A stretch of DNA of 64,000 nt. Source: Rubricoccus sp963708165. Lineage in GTDB: Bacteria; Bacteroidota; Rhodothermia; Rhodothermales; Rubricoccaceae. The notes below the pieces were generated by a model. The model worked only from the letters and a program-made list of their open reading frames with translations, was not told where the DNA came from and did no database searches. The translations under genes were made by a program, and so were the position numbers. Each line of letters begins with the position of its first letter. Position 1 is the first letter of the stretch. The stretch covers positions 1,984,001 to 2,048,000 of the forward strand of contig OY970187.1 of assembly GCA_963708165.1 (NCBI GenBank), read 5' to 3'. Positions 35,515-44,735 of this stretch are shown here, piece after piece.

Positions 35515-35997
35515 GCGTGTGCGGGTGTGTGTGCCGCCAAGCTACCGCCAGAGGCCTCTGGCGGGGGCGCGCCTCTGGCGCTAGAGGCGTTCGGGTGCAG
35601 GGTGCTCGGCGAAGAAAACCCCCTGAGAACGCTCGGGTCGGCGCCCTGATCTGCCGCCAGAGTCTGGGCGAGGCGTCGCGCGCTGGACAGGCTGTGCAGG
35701 GTCCTGTTCTCTGTCCTCCTCGAAGCGGGGACAGTTGGGATCCAGCCTCTGGCGAAACACCGAGTCGCCTGGAGTGGCTATCCAGAGCGCGGTGGAAACT
35801 GTCCCCCTAAACAGGGGGACAGAGGATGCAAGCACAAGGAGTCGTTTCAGGCTCTGACGTTCACGCCACGCCAGAGGCCATTCAGCGCGCAGAGCCGAGC
35901 ATCCTCAGGGGGGCCCAGCCGAGCACCCTGCGCCACACCAAGCCTCTGGCGCCAGAGGCAGCCCCGCATCCCTCCATCCCGCATCCCCTATCCCTCT
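35515..35997. other. Gene-free stretch upstream of FKBP and downstream of the ABC exporter
   Basis: I see no convincing gene in these 483 bp; the 84-codon minus frame at 35581-35835 is made of repeat and hairpin DNA. It contains a perfect hairpin (35799-35822), several motif copies, and at 35942-35990 a third copy of the composite element: palindrome, CCCCGCATCCCTC, then CATCCCGCATCCC. Confidence 0.6.
35799..35822. terminator. Perfect hairpin CTGTCCCCCT/AGGGGGACAG
   Basis: A 10-bp perfect stem with the 4-nt loop AAAC. It has no U-tract on either strand. On the plus strand GGGGACAG also occurs about 70 bp upstream (35727-35734), so it may be part of an older repeat structure. Confidence 0.5.
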
Positions 35998-37903
35998 CTA
36001 CCGATACCCCTGCGCTTGCAACTCGAACAGCTCTGCGTAGCGCCCGCCAGAGGCGAGTAGCGCCTCGTGCGTGCCGACTTCCTCGACGCGGCCTTGGTCC
36101 AGAACCAGAATGCGGTCAGCCATGCGGACCGTGCTGAAGCGGTGCGAGATGAGGACGGCGCTTTTGCCCTCGGTCAGGTCCTTGAAGCGCTCAAAGACCT
36201 CGAACTCGGCGCGGGCGTCGAGCGCGGCGGTGGGCTCGTCGAGGATGAGAAGCTGCGCGTCGCGCATGTACGCGCGGCCGAGCGCGACTTTTTGCCACTG
36301 CCCGCCGCTCAGGTCCACACCGGTCTTGAAGCGCTTGCCCAGCGTTTGCTCGTAGCCCTCGGGCAGACCTTCGATGACGGCGTCCGCGAGCGACCGCTCG
36401 GCCGAGGTCTCGATGCGTGGCCGGTCGTCGCGCTCGTCGATGCGCCCGACAGCGATGTTCTCGGCCGCGCTCAGGTGGTAGCGCACGAAGTCCTGGAAGA
36501 TGACGCCCACGGCTGATCTGAGGCTGTCCAGGTCGTATTCGCGCAGGTCGCGCCCGTCCAGCAGGATGCGGCCTTCCTCGGGGTCGTAGAGCCGCGCCAG
36601 AAGCTTGACGAGCGTCGTCTTGCCCGCGCCGTTCTCACCCACGAGCGCGAGCGCCTCGCCCGCGCGCAGCGTGAACGTGAGCCCGCGGACGGCCCAGTTC
36701 TCGCTGCCGGGATACCGGAACCCCACGTTCTCGAACACGAAGCCTCTGGCGATGGGCTCCGGGACCGGGCACCGCCTCTGGCGCCGACGCGACCGACGGT
36801 TCGATCTCGAAGAACGAGAACAGGTCTTCGAGGTAGAGCGCCTGCCCGCTGACGGTCGAGAACGAGGCCAGCATGTTTTCCAGCAGCGACCGCATCCGCC
36901 CGAACGAGCCGGCGAGAAACGTCAGGTCGCCGATCGTGAACGCGCCAGAGGCCGTCCGGTAGACGATCACGGCGTAGGCCGCGTAGTAGCCCACGCTTCC
37001 CACCGCCGAGAGCAGGCCGCCCCAACTCGCGCGGCGGATCGCGAGGGTTCGGTTGGCGCGGTAGTACGAGTCCGCAAGTGTTTTGTAGCGCGTCGCGAGG
37101 TAGTCGTTGAGGCCGAAGACTTTGACCTCTTTGGCGGTCTCGTCGCTCGCGCCGACGTAGCGGAGATAGTCCAGCTCGCGCCGCTCGGGCGTCCACGAGT
37201 AGGCCAGGCTGTAGCTCTGCGCGTTGAAGTGCGCCTCGCCCAGAAACGCGGGCACGAGCGCGAGGGCCAGCAGCGCCAGAAGCCCCGGCGCGTAGACGGC
37301 GAGTCCGATGCCGAGCGAGACGACCGTAATGCTGTCCTGCGCCTGCCCGAACACCTGACTCAAGAGCACCAGCCGCCCGGTCGTCTGGCGGCGCGCGCGC
37401 TCCAGGTGGTCGTAGAAGTCGGCGTCCTCGAAGTGCGCGAGGTCCAGCGCGGCGGCGTGGCGCATGAGGCGCACGCTGGTCTCGTTGGTAAAGAGGTCGC
37501 CCAGGAGCGAGTCGCACAGGGCGGTCGCGCGGCCCAGCACGTCGCTTAGGACGGCCAGTCCGAGCTCCGCCGCGAGCAACCACGCCAGAGGCTCTAGCTC
37601 AGCGCTCCACGCCCCAATCCCGCTCAAGTCCGGCGCCGTCGCCGCGACGCGGATCACCTCGTCGACGACGAGCTTACCCACCCACAGCATCGTGATCGGC
37701 ACCAGCGCGCGGACCAGGCGCAGCGCGAGGTTGGTCGCAAACAGCGCGGGGCTCGTCGCCCACACCAAGCGGAAGAGCGGCGGGAGGTGGCGCAGCGCGC
37801 CCAGCCTCTGGCGGAAGGTGAGGTCGGCGGTGGCGGTGCGTCCGCCCCGGCCCTGCGTCTGCCGCGCTGCTTTGCGGTCGCCTCTGGCGCCTGTTGAGTT
37901 CAT
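35998..37903 (-). CDS. ABC transporter fused permease/ATPase, exporter type (frameshifted)
   Basis: The start at 37903 gives a basic head then six transmembrane helices over about residues 40-350 (LPPLFRLVWATSPALFATNL onwards). The nucleotide-binding domain begins VFENVGFRYPGSENWAVRG with Walker A GENGAGKTT, Q-loop FQDFVRYHLSAAENI, signature LSGGQWQKVALGRA, Walker B LLILDEPTAALD and the switch His in ISHRFSTV. A single extra base near 36765 moves the ATPase out of frame from the membrane part. The repaired length is about 635 residues. It resembles bacterial half-exporters for lipids, peptides or drugs; substrate unknown. Confidence 0.9.
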
Positions 37904-38091
37904 AGCCACGGCGCTCCCACGCGCGGGCGCGGGCGGGGTTCGCGCGAGGAGGTTGGGCGGGCGGGGTCTTCGCCAGAGGCGGACGCCAGAGGCCTCTGGC
38001 GAAGACTGTGCGGCGAAAGCGCTCCCGGCGCCGCAGCCGAGAACCACGTACGCGCTCGGAGGATTGCACCCGACGCGCCCCGCACCATGCC

Positions 38092-38913
38092 ATGTCCTCT
38101 TTCGACCTCGACGCCTTCGCTGCCAGCGTGCAGGCCCAGCGCGAGACGCACGTGCGGCGTGCGCCGTCGGTCGAGCGCGCCGAAGACGTCGTCCGCGCCG
38201 CACTCGCGCTGCTCTTTCCGGCCTACGCCCGCGGCGGCGACGTGCGCGCCGAGGCGCTCCGCTTCCAGGACCTGGTGCGTGGGCTTCTGGCGCCCGTCGT
38301 GCCCTCGCGCGCCGACGCGTTGGCCGCATCCACGCTCGCCGAGCTCCCGCGCCTGCGCCAGAGGCTCTGTGAGGACGCCGAGGCGACGGCCTCTGGCGAC
38401 CCGGCGGCCGAGAGCGTGGACGAGGTGGTGCTGGCCTACCCCGGCTTCTACGCCACGGCCGTGCACCGCCTCGCGCACTGCCTCTACCGCGAGGCCGTGC
38501 CGCTCGTGCCGCGGCTCTTGGCGGAGGTCGCGCACCGCCAGACGGGCGTCGACATCCACCCCGGCGCGCAGATCGGGCACGGCTTTTCCATCGACCACGG
38601 CACGGGCGTCGTCATCGGCGAGACGGCCATCGTGGGCGACCGCGTGCGCGTGTTTCAGGGCGTCACGCTGGGCGCGCTCATCGTGGAGAAAGCGCTCGCG
38701 CGCACCAAGCGCCACCCCACCATCGAGGACGACGTGATCCTCTACGCCAACGCGACCGTTCTGGGCGGCGAGACCGTCGTCGGGGCAGGCAGCGTCATCG
38801 GCGGCAACGTGTGGCTCACGCGCTCGGTCCCGCCGGGCTCCGTCGTGACCCACAAAGCTCAGCTTCGCACCCAGGACGGCCGCACACAGGCCATGCCCGA
38901 GTACGTCATCTAA
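38092..38913 (+). CDS. cysE: Serine O-acetyltransferase
   Basis: The 273-residue protein (ATG at 38092) has an N-terminal helical domain of about 130 residues, then a left-handed hexapeptide beta-helix: GVDIHPGAQIGHGFSIDHGTG, VVIGETAIVGDRVRVFQGVTLG, RHPTIEDDVILYANATVLGG. The catalytic Asp-His pair is in the IDHGTG segment. It acetylates serine with acetyl-CoA for cysteine synthesis. It lies 85 bp upstream of cysK on the same strand, so the two form a cysteine operon. A motif copy gives TASGDPAAE in the linker. Confidence 0.93.
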   Translation: MSSFDLDAFAASVQAQRETHVRRAPSVERAEDVVRAALALLFPAYARGGDVRAEALRFQDLVRGLLAPVVPSRADALAASTLAELPRLRQRLCEDAEATASGDPAAESVDEVVLAYPGFYATAVHRLAHCLYREAVPLVPRLLAEVAHRQTGVDIHPGAQIGHGFSIDHGTGVVIGETAIVGDRVRVFQGVTLGALIVEKALARTKRHPTIEDDVILYANATVLGGETVVGAGSVIGGNVWLTRSVPPGSVVTHKAQLRTQDGRTQAMPEYVI

Positions 38914-38998
38914 CGCGCCCCGCCAGAGGCGCACCTCGCCAGAGGCCTCTGGCGCCCGGTGCGCGCGTTCCCATTTCGCAGTCCAACACCTCAACACC

Positions 38999-39928
38999 AT
39001 GCCGTTCGACAACGTCCTCGCCACCATCGGCGACACCCCCCACGTCAAGATCAACCGCCTCTTCGGCCCCGACGCCAACGTCTGGATCAAGCTGGAGCGG
39101 GCCAACCCCGGCGGCTCCATCAAAGACCGCATCGCGCTCGCGATGGTCGAGGCGGCGGAGGCCTCTGGCGAGCTCAAGCCCGGCGGCACCATCGTCGAGC
39201 CCACGAGCGGCAACACGGGCGTCGGCCTGGCGATGGTGGGCGCCGTCAAGGGCTACCGCGTGATCCTCGCGATGCCCGCGTCCATGTCCATCGAGCGCCG
39301 CCGCTTGATGGCCGCTTACGGCGCCGAGTTCGTGCTCACGCCTGCCGAGGGCGGCATGAAGGGCGCGATTGCGGGCGCCGAGGAGGTGCTCGCCAGCACG
39401 CCAGGGGCCTGGATGCCGCAGCAGTTCGAGAACCCTGCCAACCCGGCCATCCACGAAGAGACCAGCGCCCGCGAGATCGCGGACGACTTCCCGGGCGGCC
39501 TGGACGCGCTCATCACGGGCGTCGGAACGGGCGGCCACATCACGGGCGTAGCGCGCGTGCTCAAGCCCGAGATGCCCGGCCTCCAGGTCTTCGCCGTCGA
39601 GCCCGAGGGCTCCAACGTGATCTCGGGCGGCGAGCCCGGCCCGCACCCCATCCAGGGCATCGGCGCGGGCTGGATCCCCACCAACCTGGAGACCGACCTG
39701 CTGGACGGCGCGATCCAGGTCTCGGGTGAGGAAGCCAAGGAGTACGCGCGCCGCGCCGCCCGCGAGGAAGGCCTGCTCATCGGCATCTCCTCGGGCGCCT
39801 CGCTCGCGGCCGTCGCGAAGAAGCTTCCCGAGCTAGAGCCCGGCGCCCGCGTGCTGACCTACTGCTACGACACCGGCGAGCGCTATCTCTCGGTCGAAGA
39901 CCTCTTCCCGATGCCGGAGCAGAGCTGA
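38999..39928 (+). CDS. cysK: Cysteine synthase A (O-acetylserine sulfhydrylase)
   Basis: The 309-residue protein makes cysteine from O-acetylserine and sulfide. PLP lysine K42 is in NPGGSIKDRIAL; the substrate loop PTSGNTGVGLAMVG and the phosphate-binding GVGTGGHITG follow; PIQGIGAGWIP and GISSGASLAAV complete the family set. It is downstream of cysE and likely forms the cysteine synthase complex with it. The gene has a single motif copy (EAASGELKPG), at a surface turn. Confidence 0.97.
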   Translation: MPFDNVLATIGDTPHVKINRLFGPDANVWIKLERANPGGSIKDRIALAMVEAAEASGELKPGGTIVEPTSGNTGVGLAMVGAVKGYRVILAMPASMSIERRRLMAAYGAEFVLTPAEGGMKGAIAGAEEVLASTPGAWMPQQFENPANPAIHEETSAREIADDFPGGLDALITGVGTGGHITGVARVLKPEMPGLQVFAVEPEGSNVISGGEPGPHPIQGIGAGWIPTNLETDLLDGAIQVSGEEAKEYARRAAREEGLLIGISSGASLAAVAKKLPELEPGARVLTYCYDTGERYLSVEDLFPMPEQS

Positions 39929-40005
39929 AGCCGCGCGCCTCTGGCGGGACCGTTCCGCCAGAGGCGCTGTTTCGAGGATAGTGCTCTCGCCAGAGGCCTC
40001 TGGCG

Positions 40006-41737
40006 CTACGCCGCGGCCTCTGGCGCGGGCTCCTCGCCAGAGGCGCCCGCCGCGAGGGCTTCGCCGCCGGGCGCGATGCGCGTGCGCTGCATCACGATGG
40101 GCAGGCGCCGGCCGATGCCGAAGGCCTTGGACGAGATGCGCAGGCCCGGCGCCGCCTGCCGCCGCTTGTACTCGTTGCGGTCCACCATCCGCGCGATGCG
40201 CGCGACCGTCTCGTGCTCAAAGCCTGTGGCCTGCACGATGGCCTCTGGCGACTCGTGATCCTCCACGTAGCGTTTGAGGATCTCATCCAGCACGTCGTAC
40301 GGCGGAAGCGAATCCGAGTCCTTCTGGTCGGGGCGGAGCTCGGCGCTGGGCGGCTTGGTGATCGTGTTCTCCGGCACGATCTCGCGGCCCTCGCGGTCGT
40401 TGATGTGGCGCGCGAGGGCGTACACGTCACCCTTAAATACGTCGGAGAGGACGGCCAGGCCGCCGCTCATATCGCCGTAGAGCGTCGCGTAGCCGACGGC
40501 CATCTCGGACTTGTTGCCGGTCGTGAGCAAGAGGTGGCCCTCGGCGTTGCTGATCGCCATGAGCGTCAGGCCGCGGGCTCGGGCCTGGATGTTTTCCTCG
40601 GTCACGCCGGTCGGCGGTCCCGCCAGAGGCCCGTGGAGCATCTGGTGGAAAGCGTCCACGGCGGGACGGATACTTACCTCGTGGAACTCGATGCCGAGGT
40701 TATCGGCGAGGTCGCGGCTGTCGTCCACGCTGCCACCCGAGGAGTAGGCGCTGGGCATGGTCACGCCGATGACGCGGTCGGGGCCGAGGGCTTCGGCGGC
40801 GAGCGCACAGGTCACGGCGGAGTCGATGCCGCCGCTGAGGCCGATAAGCGCTTTCTCGAAGACGCCCTCGCCTGTCTTGCGCACGTAGTCGCGAATCCCC
40901 AACACCAGCGCGTCGTGGATCTCCGCGATGTCGTCGGTATCGCGCCGCCCGCCGCCCGAGGCCTCTTGCGCGTCGTAGTCCCAAACCGCGTAGTCCTCGC
41001 GCCAGAGGCTGAGGCGCAGCAGCTCTTCGCCCGCTTCGCCATGCACGCGGCTGTCGCCGTCGAAGATGAGCTCCGTGTTGGCGCCGACGGTGTTGACGTA
41101 GACGAACGGCACGCCGTGCTCGCGGCAGGATCTCGGCGATGATCTCGGCGCGTTCCTCGGGCTTGCCCACGCAGTACGGGCTCGCGCTGATGTTGACGAA
41201 CAGGTCGATGCCGAGCGCCGCCAACTCGTCGATGGGATTGGCTTTGTAGAGGTGGTAGGGGGCCTGCTCCTCGTTGTTCCACATGTCCTCGCAGATGTGG
41301 AGGCCCAGCCTGAGTCCCGCCACCTCCACCACGCGACGCTCCAGGCACGGCTCGAAGTAGCGGTACTCGTCGAACACGTCGTACGTCGGCAGGAGCGTCT
41401 TCGACACCTGATCCACGACGCGGCCGCGCTCGATCACGATGGCGTTGTTGTACAGCCGCTTGCCGTGCGGCGTGGCGTTCTCCACCGGTGCGCCGACGAT
41501 GAGCGCGATGTCGGCGGGTGCCTCCGCGACGAGGTAGTCCAGCGCGTCCTGCACGTTCTGCAGAAACGCCGGTCGGTCCAAGAGGTCCATCGGCGGGTAG
41601 CCCGTCACGCACAACTCGGGGAAAACAGCGATGCGGGCGCCGTCGCGCGCGGCGCGGTGGGCGCGGCCGAGGATGCGGGCGCAGTTGCCCGCGAGGTCCC
41701 CGACGGTGGGGTTGATCTGGCAGAGAGCGATTTTCAT
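40006..41737 (-). CDS. nadE: Glutamine-dependent NAD+ synthetase (frameshifted)
   Basis: The N-terminal nitrilase-type glutaminase domain is in one frame (MKIALCQINPTVGDLAGN; E41 in FPELCVTGYPP, KTLLPTYDVFDEYRYF, catalytic Cys in GLHICEDMWNN). The C-terminal synthetase is in another (ALIGLSGGIDSAVT with the ATP-pyrophosphatase P-loop, LLTTGNKSEMAVGYAT, and ELRPDQKDSDSLPPYDVLD). One extra base in the GG at 41124-41125 joins them as LREHGVPFVYVN. The repaired protein is about 576 residues. It makes NAD from deamido-NAD with glutamine as ammonia donor. The last 25 residues are motif-derived Ala/Glu/Pro. Confidence 0.94.
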
Positions 41738-41782
41738 CGGCGCGAGGCGGAGCGTGCAGGGGACGTTCTGGGCACAAACGGA

Positions 41783-41805
41783 CGCCCGAAGATCGGGTTC
41801 GGGCG
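41783..41805. promoter_or_regulatory. Hairpin in the divergent spacer before nadE
   Basis: CGCCCGAA (41783-41790) and TTCGGGCG (41798-41805) form an 8-bp stem around GATCGGG, extended by partial matches on both sides. It lies between the divergent nadE and lipoprotein starts and could be part of either leader. No known riboswitch pattern is seen. Confidence 0.4.
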
Positions 41806-41846
41806 CCGCACCCGTTCTTTGTGATGTTCACCGCCTTTCACTTGCT

Positions 41847-42655
41847 ATGCGCGCTCTGCTCGTTCTCCTGCCTCTGGCGCTCGTGTCGTGCCGTGCCCCG
41901 GACTACGCCTCTGGCGCTGTGCAAGACGACCCCTCGGCCTCTGGCGCCGCGATGCGGGAGGCCTCTGCCGACGCTCTCCTTCGACGAGGACACGCGGCGT
42001 GGACCCGCTCGACTCGGACACGGCGGCGGTGCCGGTCGCCAGAGGCCCGCTCGGACTCGGCTTCGTGGTGGTCGGCAGCGCAGAGGGCCACACTGTCGAT
42101 TCGCTGACGATCCGGTTCTACGACGCGCCAGAGGCCGGACAGGCCGTGCACGAAGTAGAGGTCAACCTGCAGGCCATGATGGACGGCAGCCACCCCAGCC
42201 GCCCGGCGTGGCTCGCGCCGGAGACGTGGTGGCCGGACGCCTACCTCTTCCACTTTCGCGCGCTGGAAACCCGTGGCGAGTGGGCGCGCGTGGTGGTACA
42301 TGAGCCTACGGGCCGCACCCTCTGGCTGCGCACCGTGCCGGGTGACCTCTCGTTCGTGCCGTGGGACGCGTTCCTGATCTCGCACGTCACGGTCGTCGGC
42401 CGCGACAATCCCGGCGCCAACCCTCTTCGCGCGGCACCGTCGCCAGAGGCGTCTCGGGTAGAGATCCCGGCGGGCGTCGTGGATGAAACGTGGACGGGCG
42501 ACTGCCTGATGCCGGTCGAGGTGCGCGGCGACTGGGCGCGCGTCGCGCCCTCCAACCTCTGCCGCGCGAGCTACACCGGCGAGGCGCCGTCGCTGGGCTG
42601 GATCCGCTGGCGCGAGGGCGACCGCCTCGTGATTTCGTATGGGTCCTCGTGCTGA
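41847..42655 (+). CDS. Lipoprotein of unknown function (frameshifted near the N-terminus)
   Basis: An ATG at 41847 begins MRALLVLLPLALVSC (C15 lipobox) then motif-derived ASGAVQDD and SASGAAMREAS. The body of about 210 residues is in a different frame: VPVARGPLGLGFVVVGSAEG, VNLQAMMDGSHPSRP, ARVVVHEPTGRTLWLRTV and a last part with GDCLMPVEVRGDWARVAPSN. It resembles a beta-rich SH3-like envelope protein. One or two single-base shifts between about 41960 and 42005 separate the parts. No family is claimed. The TGA stop starts a 17-nt palindrome that reaches the stop of the converging receptor gene. Confidence 0.65.
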
Positions 42656-42672
42656 GCCTCTGGCGCCAGAGG
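42656..42672. terminator. Palindrome filling the whole gap between two converging stops
   Basis: The 17 bases between the TGA of the lipoprotein gene and the TAG of the converging receptor gene are exactly GCCTCTGGCGCCAGAGG, a perfect motif palindrome. Its position suggests a bidirectional transcription end hairpin, although no U-tract follows. Confidence 0.6.
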
Positions 42673-44583
42673 CTAGAACCGCAGCTTCACGCCGCCCGTC
42701 GCGGTCCGGCCGGGCATGGGCGCGCCGAAGACCTCGGTGTACAGCTCATTGGTGACGTTGCGGACGGAGACGACCGCCTCGCCTCTGGCGGGACCCACGC
42801 GGCCAAACGCGATGCCGAGTTGCACATCGGCTACAGCAATGGACGGAAGGTCTAGCCTGTCTTTCCACAGCCCGTCCACGCCGACCCGGAGGGCGCCCTG
42901 CTGGAACGACACGCGCACGTGCACCAAATGTGGCGCGTGGCCCAGCGCGTACTTGTAGACCGCGCCGGGCTGCGTGCCGTCCAGCCGCACGTCGGTGTAG
43001 GTGTAGGCGGCCTCGGCGCGGAGCGTGGCGCCAGAGGCGACCTCGCGTTGCGCCTCGGCGTGAAGCTCGACGCCCGCCGCGCGCGCCTCCAGCACGTTCT
43101 GCGCGAGAAAGAACTCGGCCTCTGGCGAGAGCTGCGCAAAGTCGATCAGGTCCTCGGTCTGGCGCCAGAAGCCTGTGGCCCGCAGCGCGACGCCCGGCGC
43201 GGCGTAGAGGTCGGCGCCCGCCTCGGCGTTCCAGGCGCGCTCGGCGCGCAGGTCGGGGTTGCCCAGGTTGCCGCCGGGGCGCGGCGCCTCGGTGTTGAAG
43301 TAGCGCTCGACGTAGGTCGGCGCGCGCACGGCGCGTCCGCCAGAGGCGCGCAGCGTGAGAAGGGGCGCGGCCTGCCACGCGACGGCGAAGCCCGGCGTGG
43401 GCTCGATGCCAAAGCCGGGGTCGGCGTCGACGCGGCCGCTGGCGGTGAAGGTGAGGCTCGGGGCGGCGCTCCATCGCGCGAGGACAAAGGCGCCGCCCGC
43501 GGCGTCGGTGTGGGTTCCCTGGTTGTTGGAGTCGATGCCGCGGAGCTCGCCAGAGGCTCCGGCGCCGAGCGTGAGGCCGGGCCGCACCTCTCGCGAGGCA
43601 TCGGCGGTGAGCGTGCCGCGGCCGGTCACGTGCGTGTTGGGCGTGAGGCCGGGGTAGTACGTGTAGCGGTCGCGGTGGGCGCGGCCCGCTGCCTGCACGC
43701 GCCACCGCGTGGCGCCAGAGGCCTGGGCAAGCGCGACCTGCGCCCACGCCGTCGAGGTGGCCTCGCGGGCGCTGTCGCTCGCGAAGGGCGTGTAGTACTG
43801 GAACGCGCCAAAGTCGCGCGTGTCGCCCGCCACGCGCGCCGTGAGCCGGGTGCCTCTGGCGAGCGTCGTCGCGCCCGCGAGCGTGAGCGCGTGGCGCGCG
43901 AGGTCGGTGCGGACCTCGCCGCGGCTTCCCACGATGGGCGCGCCCGCCTCGTCCAGAATGGCCTCGCCGCCAATGCTCACGCCCTCGTACGCCACGCCCC
44001 ACGCCGAGCCGCCGCGCTGGCCTCTGGCGGCGGCGTCCAGTCCCCACAGATCCGGGTCGCCGTTGCGGATCCCGGCCTCGCCAGAGGCGCTGGCCTCGCC
44101 TCTGGCGCCGAGCGCCGTGCGGGTGATGACGTGGATCACGCCGCCGAGCGCGTCCGGCCCGTAGACCGACGCGGCCGGGCCGCGCAGGATTTCGACGCGC
44201 GCGATCTCCGCCAGAGGAATCGGGAAGTCGCTCAAAAAGTGCCCCGTCATGGGGTCGTTGAAGCGCGCGCCATCGACCAGAAAGAGGACGCCGTTGAACG
44301 TGCTCCCGCGGATGCTGAAGTCGGCCTGCGCCTCGCCGCGCGAGGCGGTCTCGACGCCCGCGGCGAAGCGCAACAGGTCGCCGATGTTGCGCGCCGGGCT
44401 CTGCGCGATGTCGGCCTCGGTGATCACCGTCGTGTGGCGGCCGGTCTGGCGCGCGGCATCGAGAAGGCGGCTGGCGGTCACCACGACCTCGGCGCCCAGG
44501 TCGCCGGTCTGGACCGAGTCGGCCACCTGTCCTCTGGCGCCAGAGGCGGCGAGCAGGCAGGTCAGCAGAAGGAGCGGGCGCAT
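42673..44583 (-). CDS. TonB-dependent receptor, BtuB/CirA-like
   Basis: The 636-residue protein has a signal peptide (LLTCLLAASGARGQ, itself a motif translation), a TonB box region (VQTGDLGAEVVVTASRLLD), the plug (SPARNIGDLLRFAAGVETAS, ADFSIRGSTFNGVLFLVDG, RVEILRGPAASVYGPDALGG) and a barrel ending TGGVKLRF with terminal aromatic F. The missing regulatory-domain insertion and size resemble BtuB-type vitamin or siderophore receptors. It is divergent from a ferric ABC system with 150 bp between, so iron chelate uptake is likely. It carries many motif copies, mostly in barrel loops. Confidence 0.9.
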   Translation of the reverse strand: MRPLLLLTCLLAASGARGQVADSVQTGDLGAEVVVTASRLLDAARQTGRHTTVITEADIAQSPARNIGDLLRFAAGVETASRGEAQADFSIRGSTFNGVLFLVDGARFNDPMTGHFLSDFPIPLAEIARVEILRGPAASVYGPDALGGVIHVITRTALGARGEASASGEAGIRNGDPDLWGLDAAARGQRGGSAWGVAYEGVSIGGEAILDEAGAPIVGSRGEVRTDLARHALTLAGATTLARGTRLTARVAGDTRDFGAFQYYTPFASDSAREATSTAWAQVALAQASGATRWRVQAAGRAHRDRYTYYPGLTPNTHVTGRGTLTADASREVRPGLTLGAGASGELRGIDSNNQGTHTDAAGGAFVLARWSAAPSLTFTASGRVDADPGFGIEPTPGFAVAWQAAPLLTLRASGGRAVRAPTYVERYFNTEAPRPGGNLGNPDLRAERAWNAEAGADLYAAPGVALRATGFWRQTEDLIDFAQLSPEAEFFLAQNVLEARAAGVELHAEAQREVASGATLRAEAAYTYTDVRLDGTQPGAVYKYALGHAPHLVHVRVSFQQGALRVGVDGLWKDRLDLPSIAVADVQLGIAFGRVGPARGEAVVSVRNVTNELYTEVFGAPMPGRTATGGVKLRF

Positions 44584-44735
44584 ACAATCGAGGAGGCGAG
44601 GGCGGTGAAGCTAGCCGGGCCTCTGGCGCCGAACCTCTCGCCAGAGGCTGCGCGGCGCCGTCGCGCAATGTTTTCACCGGTGGCACAGCGCCGGGTGGCT
44701 ACCCTTTAGACTCAGTCCAGACAACCCCCGCCGGT

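Noticed and set aside
35581..35835. An 84-codon minus-strand frame downstream of the ABC exporter.
   Set aside because: It is built of hairpin and motif DNA, has no homologous pattern and no start context.
41153..41160. A programmed frameshift to explain the broken nadE, yebC or phoR genes.
   Set aside because: No slippery heptamer or downstream pseudoknot is evident, and the breaks differ in direction and site; sequencing error is simpler.
44600..44735. Possible cobalamin riboswitch upstream of the TonB receptor (GCCACCGGTGAAAAC on the minus strand).
   Set aside because: The required adjacent stem, GCCACTG box and B12 box could not be found, and the leader is too short for a full element.
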